The notes beneath the pieces were generated by a model. That model was not told the DNA's origin. It did not search any database and was given only the letters and a program-made list of their open reading frames with translations. Source: JAFAVZ01 sp036009105 (lineage in GTDB: Bacteria > Acidobacteriota > Thermoanaerobaculia > Gp7-AA8). From it: 29,733 nucleotides of DNA. The stretch spans positions 1 to 29,733 of the forward strand of contig DASYMJ010000181.1 of assembly GCA_036009105.1 (NCBI GenBank), given 5' to 3'. A program made the position numbers and the translations under genes. Within the stretch, counting starts at the first letter, position 1. Every line of letters begins with the position of its first letter. Positions 1-7,745 of this stretch are shown piece after piece.

Positions 1-2106
1 GGCGACGGCGTGTTCACGAACGGCGGCGCCATCCAGACGCACACTTACGCGGCCGCGAACACCTACTCCGTGGTCCTGTCGGTGACGGACACCATCCAGC
101 AGACCGCGTCCACCACGCGGACCGCAATCGCCTGCAACCCCCTCGGCATCTCCACCCAGCCCGCCTCGCAGACGGTCACCCCCGGCTCGAGCGTCACGCT
201 GTCGGTAGTGGCCAGCGGCAGCGGCGCGTTCACCTATCAGTGGTACGAAGGCGCCAGCGGCACGACCACCACGCCGGTGGGGACGAACAGCAGCTCGTTC
301 AATACCGGCACCCTCACCGTGACGAAGTCGTACTGGGTGCGGGTGACGAGCAGCTGCAACGTCTCGCACAGCATCAACAGCAATACGGCGACGGTCAGCG
401 TCGTCTGCACCGCGGCGCCGGTCATTACCACCCAGCCGGCCTCCCCCACCATCAACTCCGGCCAGTCGGTCACGCTCACCGTGGCGGCGACCCAGGCCGC
501 GGCCTATCAGTGGTACCAGGGCGTCAGCGGCACCACGACCACCCCGATCGGCACCAACAGCAGCTCCCTCACCGTCACCCCGGCTGGCACCAGCAGCTAC
601 TGGGTGCGCGTGTCGAACTCCTGCGGCAGCGTCAACAGCAATACCGCCACGGTGACGGTCTGCGCGCCGCCCACCATCACCACCCAGCCGGGATCGCCGA
701 CCATTCCGAGCGGCTCGACGGCGACCCTCACCGTCGTGGCCGGCGGCAGCGGACCGTTCACCTATCAATGGTTCGACGGGCCGAGCGGCACCACGATCAC
801 GCCGGTCGGCGCGAACAGCGCTTCGTTCACCACGCCGGCCCTGACCGTCAACAAGCAGTACTGGGTGCGCGTCACGAGCTCGTGCAACGGCACGGCGAGC
901 GTCAACAGCATCACGGCCAATGTGACCGTCACCTGCAATGCGGCTCCGAGCATCACCGCGCAGCCGGCCTCGCGCACGATCAACGCCGGGCAGTCGACCA
1001 CGCTGACCGTGACCGCGACGACCAGCGGCACCACCACCTATCAGTGGTTCCAGGGCACCGCGCCGAACACCGGCCAGCCGGTGGGCGGCAACAGCAGCTC
1101 GCTCACCGTGACGCCGGCCACGACCACCAATTACTGGGTGCGCGTCAGCAACGGCTGCGGCAACGCGGACAGCGTCACCGCGACGGTGACGGTCTGCGCG
1201 CCGCCTTCCATCACCAGCCAGCCCGCTTCGACCACGATCGTCACCGGCCAGTCGGCCACCCTCAGCGTCGGCGCCGCCGGCGGCGCTCCGCTCGCCTATC
1301 AGTGGTACGAAGGGACCAGCGGCGTGACCACGACGCCCGTGGGGACGAACAGCAGCTCGTTCAATACCGGCGCGCTCGCCGCAACCAAGTCGTACTGGGT
1401 GCGCGTGACCAGCAGCTGCAACGGCACGGCGATCGTCAACAGCAACACGGCGACGGTCACCGTCGTGCCGCCGCAGATCACGCGGCGCCAGAAGTCGTTC
1501 AACACGGTCAACTCGCAGAGAGCCATCACCACGAGCTGGGCCCAGGCCACGCAGGCCGGCAACCTCCTCGTGGCGGTGATCTCCGCGGACACGGACCCGA
1601 ATTTCTGCGTCTTCCAGCCGCCGGCCGGCTGGCAGCTGGCCGTGACCTACGAGTGGAACAACGTCAAGTCGTCCATCTACTACATCCCGAACAACGCCGG
1701 CAGCCGGACGTCCGAGACGTTCAACGTGCAGGCCGGCTTCCACAACATGACCCTGGTGCTGGCCGAGTACTCCGGCGTGGCGCTGACCAACCCGCTCGAT
1801 AAGACCGCGTTCGACGGCGACAACGTCAACAGCGGCACCATCAGCACCGGCACCACGCAGACCACGGTGCAGCCGAAGGAGCTGGTGATCACCGCCCTTT
1901 CCGTCCCCGTCGGAACGGATTTCTCCAATCCGTCCAACGGCTTCACGGAGATCGACGATCACTCGGTCCTCTCCTATCTGACCGCGGCCGTGCACGAGCG
2001 CATCACCACCACGGCAGGCGTGTTCGGCCACTCCGCGACGGTCGGCACTTCCGGCACGCAATGGGTGGGCATGGTGGCCACCTTCAAGTCGGCCAACCCG
2101 AACTAG
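1..2106 (+). CDS. Secreted PKD/Ig-like repeat surface protein, 5' truncated
   Basis: The reading frame is open from base 1, so the true start lies upstream; the GTG at 10 is inside a PKD domain (GDG, then THTYAAANTYSVVLSVTD). After it come five Ig-like beta-sandwich repeats of about 85-92 residues. Each begins with a QPAS-type strand, has a central YQWY/YQWF motif and ends SYWVRV plus a Cys-containing strand. They alternate between two subtypes (A-B-A-B-A). From about residue 490 a different C-terminal module of roughly 200 residues follows (NLLVAVISAD, LAEYSGV, WVGMVATFKS), which looks like a beta-rich domain I cannot name. There is no enzymatic motif and no sorting signal at the C-terminus. 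The likely role is an extracellular or cell-surface adhesive or structural protein. A strong terminator follows directly. Function is inferred from domain type only. Confidence 0.85.
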   Translation, partial: GDGVFTNGGAIQTHTYAAANTYSVVLSVTDTIQQTASTTRTAIACNPLGISTQPASQTVTPGSSVTLSVVASGSGAFTYQWYEGASGTTTTPVGTNSSSFNTGTLTVTKSYWVRVTSSCNVSHSINSNTATVSVVCTAAPVITTQPASPTINSGQSVTLTVAATQAAAYQWYQGVSGTTTTPIGTNSSSLTVTPAGTSSYWVRVSNSCGSVNSNTATVTVCAPPTITTQPGSPTIPSGSTATLTVVAGGSGPFTYQWFDGPSGTTITPVGANSASFTTPALTVNKQYWVRVTSSCNGTASVNSITANVTVTCNAAPSITAQPASRTINAGQSTTLTVTATTSGTTTYQWFQGTAPNTGQPVGGNSSSLTVTPATTTNYWVRVSNGCGNADSVTATVTVCAPPSITSQPASTTIVTGQSATLSVGAAGGAPLAYQWYEGTSGVTTTPVGTNSSSFNTGALAATKSYWVRVTSSCNGTAIVNSNTATVTVVPPQITRRQKSFNTVNSQRAITTSWAQATQAGNLLVAVISADTDPNFCVFQPPAGWQLAVTYEWNNVKSSIYYIPNNAGSRTSETFNVQAGFHNMTLVLAEYSGVALTNPLDKTAFDGDNVNSGTISTGTTQTTVQPKELVITALSVPVGTDFSNPSNGFTEIDDHSVLSYLTAAVHERITTTAGVFGHSATVGTSGTQWVGMVATFKSANPN

Positions 2107-2122
2107 CCCGGCGCCATGGGCG

Positions 2123-2167
2123 GGGCAGGAGGCGGGACGTTTCTGCTTCCTGCCCTTTTTATTTTTG
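2123..2167 (+). terminator. Rho-independent terminator of the PKD/Ig protein gene
   Basis: An 8-bp perfect stem (GGGCAGGA at 2123-2130 with TCCTGCCC at 2148-2155) can be extended inward by G-C and G-U pairs. It is followed immediately by TTTTTATTTTT at 2156-2166. It begins 17 nt after the stop codon at 2104-2106, so it should end transcription of the upstream gene and separate it from the next operon. Confidence 0.85.
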
Positions 2168-2217
2168 TATGGAAGGGGGTATTGGAACCTATCAGCGTCA
2201 CTCCCATTGGTGGTATT

Positions 2218-2224
2218 AAGGAGG
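2218..2224 (+). promoter_or_regulatory. Strong Shine-Dalgarno that decides the start at 2232
   Basis: AAGGAGG lies at 2218-2224. An in-frame ATG at 2226 is only one base away, too close to be used. The ATG at 2232 has a 7-nt spacer and gives a protein beginning MKMLALLVLLAA, a proper signal-peptide start. Confidence 0.75.
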
Positions 2225-2231
2225 TATGCGC

Positions 2232-2858
2232 ATGAAGATGTTGGCGCTGTTGGTCCTGCTGGCCGCAGGGAGACCGGCGTGGCAATGGACGGATGAGGAG
2301 CGCATCGCGGCTCGCTTCGACGAGAGCGCGCGCCGCACGCGGATCGAGGCGCGGCTTCGGACCCGCGGCGAGGCCAAGACCGCCGGCCCCCCTCTTCATG
2401 ACGTGCTTCAGGGCGCCGACCATCCCGAGCTCCTCCTCCCCCACGAGATCTTCGGTACGTTCACCCGGGCCGCCTACGCGGCCGAGGACGAGACGGCGAA
2501 GATCATGCGCCAGGACGCGGCGGAGAAGGCCTCCCAGCTCGGATTGCCCGCCAACTTTCTGGACGTGGTCGCCCGCGAGGCGGCCGATTTCATCGCCCTG
2601 CAGAAGCGGGAGACCGCATTGCGCGACCGCATGACCGCTCCCGGGGAGAACGGCGCACTGCTTCTCAACGAGATCAAGCGCCTCGAGGCCGAGGAGTGTC
2701 CCGCCCGCGCCGCGGCCATCGGCCGCCTGCGGACCATCTACGGCCGCGAGACGTTCGACCGCTACCTCTACACCGCGCTCGCCCCGGGCGTGTTCTTCAC
2801 GTTCTTCGAGCCGCAGGACGCACAGCAACTCCGCGCCCGGGAACGGGGCTGCCAATGA
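2232..2858 (+). CDS. Hypothetical exported alpha-helical protein
   Basis: The 208-aa product starts with a basic, hydrophobic stretch (MKMLALLVLLAA) that looks like a signal peptide, so it is probably exported. The rest is charged and mostly helical, rich in Glu, Arg and Ala, with two Cys (one in EECPARAA, one near the end). A distinctive C-terminal patch reads YLYTALAPGVFFTFFEP. I recognise no family and no catalytic motif. The start was chosen from the Shine-Dalgarno at 2218-2224. The last four bases overlap the start of the next gene (ATGA), so the two are co-translated and probably work together outside the cytoplasm. Confidence 0.7.
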   Translation: MKMLALLVLLAAGRPAWQWTDEERIAARFDESARRTRIEARLRTRGEAKTAGPPLHDVLQGADHPELLLPHEIFGTFTRAAYAAEDETAKIMRQDAAEKASQLGLPANFLDVVAREAADFIALQKRETALRDRMTAPGENGALLLNEIKRLEAEECPARAAAIGRLRTIYGRETFDRYLYTALAPGVFFTFFEPQDAQQLRARERGCQ

Positions 2859-3898
2859 AGCGCCTGGTCCTGGTTGCCCTCCTGCTCTGGTCCGCCTCCG
2901 TCCAGGCCAGCTTCTACGGCCACTTCAATGGCTATACGACGCTTTCCCGCTCCGGCTCCACGGTGCTCACCGCGACGGACGTGCAGTTCGTCCTCGACAA
3001 CTATCCCTGCCTCTCCGGCTGCTCCTATCGCATGCAGGGGAATCATCAGCTGCGGGAGAGCAGCGGCGGCGGGATCGTGCTGCAGAAGCAGTGGGGCGTG
3101 GTCAGCCCGCTGCATTACCGCGCGAATTTCAGCGCCAACGGGGCCCCCGGCTTCTGCTACTTCGCTCAGAACAACGGGGCGGCCTATCTCACCTCATCGG
3201 ATCAATCGCCTTTCATCACCCCCAACACGCCGCTCAGCCTCGGCTCGGACGGTCCCTGGCTCAGCGCGACCGCCTGCATCCCTCTGTTGCCGCCCAAGCC
3301 CGAATGCCCGGGCGATCCATCCTGCCCTCCCACCGGCAATACCTGCCTCCCCGAAGACACCACCTGCCAGCTCTCCCCCATCGTGATCAACCTCGGCAAC
3401 GGCAAGTACGACCTCGCCGGCGACGATGACCCGGTGCGTTTCGACCTCGACGCCGACGGCAGCCTGGATCGCATCACCTGGACCGCCCGGGCCAATCGCG
3501 ACATGGCCTTCCTGGCCCTCGACCGCAACCAAAACGGCCGCATCGACGACGGCGCCGAGCTGTTCGGCGATCACACGCCCGTTCCCTCGCCCGGCATCGC
3601 CGCGAACGGCTTCGACGCCCTCGCCGCCCTCGACGCGAACGGCGACGGCCTGGTCGACGCCCGCGACCCCTCCTGGCCCCGCCTGCTCCTCTGGGTCGAC
3701 GCCAACCACGACGGCACCTCCGCCCCTCCCGAGCTCACCCCGCTCTCATCCACGAACATCACCTCACTCGAGGTCCGCTACCGCCACACCGACCGCACGG
3801 ACGACGACGGCAACGTGTTCCGCTATGCCGCAAAGCTGCATCGCCGCGGGGCGGGGGACCGCACTTATTACGACGTGTATTTCCACCGGGTGGAGTGA
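2855..3898 (+). CDS. Exported protein with EF-hand-like calcium loops
   Basis: The 347-aa product has a clear signal peptide (MKRLVLVALLLWSASVQA, cleavage probably after VQA). The N-terminal half is rich in Gly, Ser and aromatic residues with several paired Cys, including CLSGC, and ends in a Pro/Cys-rich linker (PPKPECPGDPSCPP). The C-terminal half holds a run of Asp-rich loops: DLDADGSLD, DRNQNGRIDDGAELFG, DANGDGLVDARD and DANHDGTSAPPE. These match the DxDxDG calcium loop. The same arrangement (LDRNQNGRIDDGAELFGD followed by ALAALDANGDG) recurs in many bacterial secreted proteins, where it binds calcium. No enzyme domain is visible. It is translationally coupled to the gene upstream through an ATGA overlap. 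It faces the radical SAM gene tail to tail with only 19 bases between them. Confidence 0.8.
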   Translation: MKRLVLVALLLWSASVQASFYGHFNGYTTLSRSGSTVLTATDVQFVLDNYPCLSGCSYRMQGNHQLRESSGGGIVLQKQWGVVSPLHYRANFSANGAPGFCYFAQNNGAAYLTSSDQSPFITPNTPLSLGSDGPWLSATACIPLLPPKPECPGDPSCPPTGNTCLPEDTTCQLSPIVINLGNGKYDLAGDDDPVRFDLDADGSLDRITWTARANRDMAFLALDRNQNGRIDDGAELFGDHTPVPSPGIAANGFDALAALDANGDGLVDARDPSWPRLLLWVDANHDGTSAPPELTPLSSTNITSLEVRYRHTDRTDDDGNVFRYAAKLHRRGAGDRTYYDVYFHRVE

Positions 3899-3917
3899 GG
3901 GGGGGTCTGCGCGGTCA

Positions 3918-5795
3918 TCACGAGACGGTCACGGCCGCCCAGTCGATTCTTCCTCCCGGATTCGGCGCTCCCTCGGGCCGCGGTCGCGTGACGTCCACGG
4001 CGAGCGCGAGGAGGCGGCCGCTCAGTTCGAGAAGCACCTTGTCGGCAAGGAGCTGGTCGGCAATCTCGTCGAAACGGTCGATCCCCAGCCGCTCGCGCAG
4101 TTCGTTGCGACCGACGGCCTCGTCGCACGCGGCGTAAAGGCGCGCGGCGTCTCCTTCCAGGCGGTGGCGGTCCGCTGCGCGGCAGGAGCGCGTGTCGACG
4201 AGCTCGATCGCGTCCGCGTCGTACCGCATCTCCAGCACCGGGCGCGAGCCGTTCCGATGCGCTTCGCGCCAGAGACCGAGCCACGCCAGGAGCAGGCTCT
4301 GTCCGATCCCCTCCTGCGACGGCGCGCGGCGATCGACGAATTCATACGCGAGCTGCTGCATCTCCTCGTCTCCCAGCGGATAGACCTGCGCGTATGCCGG
4401 CTCCGGCACCAGGTCAAAGCCGTATTTCGCCGCATCGCGGTGATACGGGCTGAAGCGCATGAACTGGATGGGGACGGCGAATGATGGCGGCGGCAGATGC
4501 ATCACCGACGGCAGCCACATCAGCATCTCGATGTACGAGGCGTCGCGCTGGCCCGGAACGTCGACCAGGAAGACCCACGAGATGTCCATTGCCAGCTCCG
4601 CCGCCCACTTGAGCAGCTGCACGTTCATCCACGCCTTGTTGCCCTTGGCCAGCAGGTGCAGGATCTCGTCGTGCAGGCTCTCGATGCCCGGCTGAATGGA
4701 GCGGACGCCGGCGTCGGAAAAGCTCTGCATGTGATGGCGGCGGAGATTGGCCTTCGTCTCATAGAAGATGTCGTAGCCGCAGCCGGCGAGGAGCGGCAGC
4801 ATCGTCTGGTGGTACTGCATGTCGATGATGTTGTCGACGACGGTGAAGCGGCGCACGCCGTAGCGCGCGGCCAGGCGGTGGAAATCCTGCGCGGCGCGCT
4901 CCGGACTCTTGGCCCGGAAAGCCATGTTGCCGCCATTGAGTCCGCAGAAGGTGCAATGCGACTTCGCGCCCCACCAGCAGCCGCGGGAGGTCTCGACCAC
5001 CAGCGCCGGCATGATGAGCTCGCGCAGCGGCGAGCGGTCCAGCGCGGTGAAATAGTCGTCGTAGTCGGGAGTGGGGATGGTATCGACGGACCAGACCGAG
5101 GCGCGGGGCGGCTCGATGTCCACGCGCGCGGCGATCGCCGCATCGATCACGCCTGGCGGCGGCGCGATGTCGCGCCCGCGGGCCAGGACATCGCGTACGA
5201 ACGGCACGATGATCTCGTCGGCCTCGCCGGAGACGACGAAGTCCACCCATGGGAATGCGCGCCGCGTGGCCATGCCCATGGCCGACTCGCAATTCGTGCC
5301 GCCGATGATCGTGACGATGGACGGATCGCGCTCGCGCACCGCGCGTAACAGCGCCAGGGACGCGGCCTGCTGCTGGAAGGTCGATGTGCAGCCCACGATG
5401 CGGGGGCGTTGGGCCACGATCTGGTCGGCCAGCTGTGCGGTGAAGCGGGACGCTTCTTCCCGCAGCCGAAGCAGGATCTCCCGAGGATCGGCTCCGCTCG
5501 CCGCGGCGCGGCTCCCGGAGATCTCTTCCCCGCACGTAGCGAGGTACGCAGGATCAACAACGGCCATTTCCGGAAACGCAGCGGCCGCAAAAGTCCACTC
5601 GCCGATGAACAGGGACGTTTTGGAGGCGAGTACCGCGTCGTAGGCATGCAGGCCGACGCGCGCGGCGAAATCGAGGCAGGCGTAGCGCGACTGCACATCC
5701 ACACCCGCGGCGCGCAATTCGGCGCTCAACAGGCCAAGGGCGATCGAAGGGCGTTCGACCGCGGCGTATGGCATCGAGACGAGACAGACATCCAT
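3918..5795 (-). CDS. Cobalamin-binding radical SAM RiPP maturase (rSAM_ocin_1 / 'RiPP maturation radical SAM protein 1' type)
   Basis: The 625-aa product begins MDVCLVSMPYA, typical of this family's N-terminal cobalamin-binding Rossmann-like domain (about residues 1-230, with IVGCTSTF and IIGGTNCESAMG). The radical SAM core follows. Its hallmark is ETSRGCWWGAKSHCTFCGLNG, giving cluster ligands C273, C281 and C284 with CX7CX2C spacing rather than the common CX3CX2C. This motif is characteristic of the RiPP maturation radical SAM protein 1 family. The C-terminal 100 residues (LYAACDEAVGRNELRERLG, then LLADKVLLELSGRLLALAV) resemble a small winged-helix or PqqD-like domain that could hold a precursor peptide; that part is inference. 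Family members are thought to carry out C-methylation or other radical chemistry on peptides. The gene diverges from a DUF1843-like peptide gene and a SPASM maturase, supporting a RiPP role. I see no strong Shine-Dalgarno before the ATG. Confidence 0.9.
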   Translation of the reverse strand: MDVCLVSMPYAAVERPSIALGLLSAELRAAGVDVQSRYACLDFAARVGLHAYDAVLASKTSLFIGEWTFAAAAFPEMAVVDPAYLATCGEEISGSRAAASGADPREILLRLREEASRFTAQLADQIVAQRPRIVGCTSTFQQQAASLALLRAVRERDPSIVTIIGGTNCESAMGMATRRAFPWVDFVVSGEADEIIVPFVRDVLARGRDIAPPPGVIDAAIAARVDIEPPRASVWSVDTIPTPDYDDYFTALDRSPLRELIMPALVVETSRGCWWGAKSHCTFCGLNGGNMAFRAKSPERAAQDFHRLAARYGVRRFTVVDNIIDMQYHQTMLPLLAGCGYDIFYETKANLRRHHMQSFSDAGVRSIQPGIESLHDEILHLLAKGNKAWMNVQLLKWAAELAMDISWVFLVDVPGQRDASYIEMLMWLPSVMHLPPPSFAVPIQFMRFSPYHRDAAKYGFDLVPEPAYAQVYPLGDEEMQQLAYEFVDRRAPSQEGIGQSLLLAWLGLWREAHRNGSRPVLEMRYDADAIELVDTRSCRAADRHRLEGDAARLYAACDEAVGRNELRERLGIDRFDEIADQLLADKVLLELSGRLLALAVDVTRPRPEGAPNPGGRIDWAAVTVS

Positions 5796-5933
5796 GGCGG
5801 AATTTTCGCTGCCAGGAATATAACTACAGGTAGGGATTTACGCCAGCCCGTCACTCCTCCTAATGAGCGCACATCCCGTGGCGGCGAGCCGGCAAAGGGC
5901 TGATCGCGCGAAAAGGAAAGAAAGGAGAGGCTA
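5796..5933. promoter_or_regulatory. Divergent intergenic region of the RiPP locus
   Basis: These 138 bases separate the two divergent halves of the locus. An AT-rich island, GGAATATAACT at 5815-5825, contains TATAAC on the plus strand (5819-5824) and TATATT on the minus strand (5817-5822). It could supply overlapping -10 boxes in both directions; I could not find convincing -35 boxes. A good Shine-Dalgarno (GGAG at 5924-5927, 6-nt spacer) precedes the precursor ATG at 5934. I looked for a B12-box cobalamin riboswitch because of the neighbouring maturase and saw none. Confidence 0.45.
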
Positions 5934-6140
5934 ATGGCAAATACCGGCAAAGGTGGTTATGGAAGCGGCTACGGCAGCGGTCCCGTCATGTTCTACGGCG
6001 TGGTGATCCACGACAGCATCAAACGTGGAAACCACGACGAGATGAGGAAGCTCCTGGCCGATGCGAAGAAGCATCACCAGGAACAGGGCGACCTGGCAAA
6101 GGCCATCCAGGAGCTGGAAGCCGCCATCAACAAGAAGTAA
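5934..6140 (+). CDS. DUF1843-like RiPP precursor peptide (candidate)
   Basis: This small gene encodes 68 residues. Residues 1-17 form a Gly/Ser/Tyr-rich head with the repeat GYGSGYGSG. Residues 19-68 match the DUF1843 pattern: MFYGVVIHDSIKRGNHDEM, a helical Ala/Lys/Leu stretch, a GDL at 52-54 and a terminal IQELEAAI helix. DUF1843 proteins are small and often lie beside radical SAM/SPASM enzymes of the kind described as GDL-motif-peptide associated. The peptide has no cysteine, so thioether (sactipeptide or ranthipeptide) chemistry on it is excluded. It has a good Shine-Dalgarno (GGAG, 6-nt spacer). It is followed after 6 nt by the SPASM maturase, a clear operon. The precursor role is inferred from family, size and context. 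Which end is the core peptide is unknown. Confidence 0.85.
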   Translation: MANTGKGGYGSGYGSGPVMFYGVVIHDSIKRGNHDEMRKLLADAKKHHQEQGDLAKAIQELEAAINKK

Positions 6141-6146
6141 TCGCCA

Positions 6147-7580
6147 ATGGAAACGGGAAAGCTGCCGCACCGCTATGCAACGGAGGACGACTGGTCGAAC
6201 AGTCATCCGGTCCATGCCGTATGGGAGATCACGCTGGCGTGCAACCTCAAGTGCATGCACTGCGGATCGCGCGCCGGCAAGGCCCGGCCGGAGGAACTGA
6301 CGACCGAGGAGTGCCTCGATGTCGTGCGGCAGCTTGCTCGGCTGCGGGTGCGGGAAGTGTCGATCATCGGCGGCGAGGCCTTTCTCCGCCGCGACTGGCT
6401 CGACATCATCCGCGCTCTGACCGATCACGGCATTCACCCCAGCCTGCAGAGCGGCGGGCTGGCCCTCAATGAAGATCGTATCCGCGCGGCAAAGGAGGCG
6501 GGACTGCGCTCCTGCGGCATCTCCCTCGACGGCTCACAGGAGCTGCACGACAAATTGCGCGGCGTGAAGGGCTCGTACGAGCATGCCATGCGCGCCCTCC
6601 GTCTGCTGAAGAAGTACGAGATCGTCAGCAGCGTCAACACGCAGATCGGCGCCACCACGCTGCCCCATCTTCGCGGCCTGCTCCACGCCATCGCCGCCGT
6701 GGGCGTGCGCAACTGGGCCATCAATCTGACCGTGGCCATGGGCAACGCCGTCGACAACCCCGAGGTGCTGATGCAGCCTTATCAGATCCTCGAGTTGATG
6801 CCCCATCTGGCGGAGCTGTTCGACGAAGCAGCGACGCTCGGCGTGCTGATGCAGCCCGCCAATGCCCTCGGCTATTTCGGGCCGTATGAGCATCGCTGGC
6901 GCGCCCAGAGCGTCGAGCTCGGATATTTCCAGGGCTGCTCCGCCGGCCATGTCGGCCTCGGCATCGAAGCCGATGGGACGATCAAGGGTTGCCCATCCCT
7001 TCCGACGTCGGAGTACGCCGGCGGCAACGTCCGCGACCTGACCATTGAACAGATCTGGAATCACTCCAGCCAGCTCCGCTTCACGCGCGACCGCACCGTG
7101 GAAGACCTGTGGGGCTTCTGCCGCACCTGCTATTACGCGGACGTCTGCCGCGGCGGATGTACCTGGTCGGCGCATTCGCTGCTCGGCCGCCCCGGGAACA
7201 ATCCGTATTGTCATCACCGCGCCCTGACGCTGGCCAGGGAGGGAAAGCGCGAGCGCATCGCGAAGGTGCAGGAAGCGGGACCGCGCTCGTTCGACACCGG
7301 CCGCTTCGCCCTGCTTCTCGAACCGCTCGACGGCACCGGCGAAGCTGTCGTGCAGTCCCCCCCACCTCCCCGCCCGCCCGGCTCGGTGCCTCACTCTGCC
7401 GCCGACCGCGTACCGCCCGCCCTCACGCTATGCCGCGGCTGCGAACAGTATGTGTATCCGGAGACGGTCGACTGCCCGTTCTGCGGCGGAAACGTGCCTG
7501 CTCTTGCCGAGGCGCATGGGCGGGGGGAGGCGGAGCTTGCTGCTGCCGCGGAGAGAGTGCGGGCGTTGATGGCGCAATGA
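6147..7580 (+). CDS. Radical SAM/SPASM peptide maturase with C-terminal zinc ribbon
   Basis: The 477-aa product carries the radical SAM cluster motif CNLKCMHC (C32, C36, C39) and the glycine-rich SIIGGEAFLR strand that contacts SAM. A SPASM-type Cys-rich region follows (GCSAGH, GCPS, FCRTCYYADVCRGGC, YCHH), expected to hold extra iron-sulfur clusters. The family is that of maturases paired with GDL-motif, DUF1843-like peptides. After a proline-rich linker (about residues 395-425) the protein ends in a four-Cys ribbon, C429-x2-C432-x10-C443-x2-C446, which probably binds zinc. The gene starts 6 nt after the precursor stop, so the pair is co-expressed. The expected reaction is radical crosslinking, epimerisation or oxidation of the neighbouring peptide; the exact chemistry cannot be read from sequence. 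Confidence 0.9.
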   Translation: METGKLPHRYATEDDWSNSHPVHAVWEITLACNLKCMHCGSRAGKARPEELTTEECLDVVRQLARLRVREVSIIGGEAFLRRDWLDIIRALTDHGIHPSLQSGGLALNEDRIRAAKEAGLRSCGISLDGSQELHDKLRGVKGSYEHAMRALRLLKKYEIVSSVNTQIGATTLPHLRGLLHAIAAVGVRNWAINLTVAMGNAVDNPEVLMQPYQILELMPHLAELFDEAATLGVLMQPANALGYFGPYEHRWRAQSVELGYFQGCSAGHVGLGIEADGTIKGCPSLPTSEYAGGNVRDLTIEQIWNHSSQLRFTRDRTVEDLWGFCRTCYYADVCRGGCTWSAHSLLGRPGNNPYCHHRALTLAREGKRERIAKVQEAGPRSFDTGRFALLLEPLDGTGEAVVQSPPPPRPPGSVPHSAADRVPPALTLCRGCEQYVYPETVDCPFCGGNVPALAEAHGRGEAELAAAAERVRALMAQ

Positions 7581-7587
7581 GGGAGGG

Positions 7588-7663
<76 letters not shown>

Positions 7664-7690
7664 GCGGGGGGCCTGCGAAAAGCGCGGCGG

Positions 7691-7719
7691 AAGATACCAC
7701 GCGGTGGTGCGGGTGTAAA
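7691..7719 (-). promoter_or_regulatory. Sigma-70-type promoter of tRNA-Phe
   Basis: On the minus strand TTTACA (-35, 7714-7719) and TATCTT (-10, 7691-7696) are separated by exactly 17 bp. The -10 lies 27 bp upstream of the mature tRNA 5' end. The box lies in the 82-bp gap between ispA and the tRNA, so the tRNA has its own promoter. Confidence 0.65.
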
Positions 7720-7745
7720 TGCAAGGGACGGCAAGGGCATTCCCG

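Noticed and set aside
5796..5933. Possible cobalamin riboswitch upstream of the B12 maturase
   Set aside because: The region is only 138 bases, no B12 box is seen, and the expected multi-stem fold does not fit.
5863..5934. A 23-codon upstream ORF whose TAA overlaps the precursor ATG
   Set aside because: It has no Shine-Dalgarno (the preceding bases are anti-Shine-Dalgarno-like) and a composition of Arg, Lys and Ala with no sense of a real peptide.
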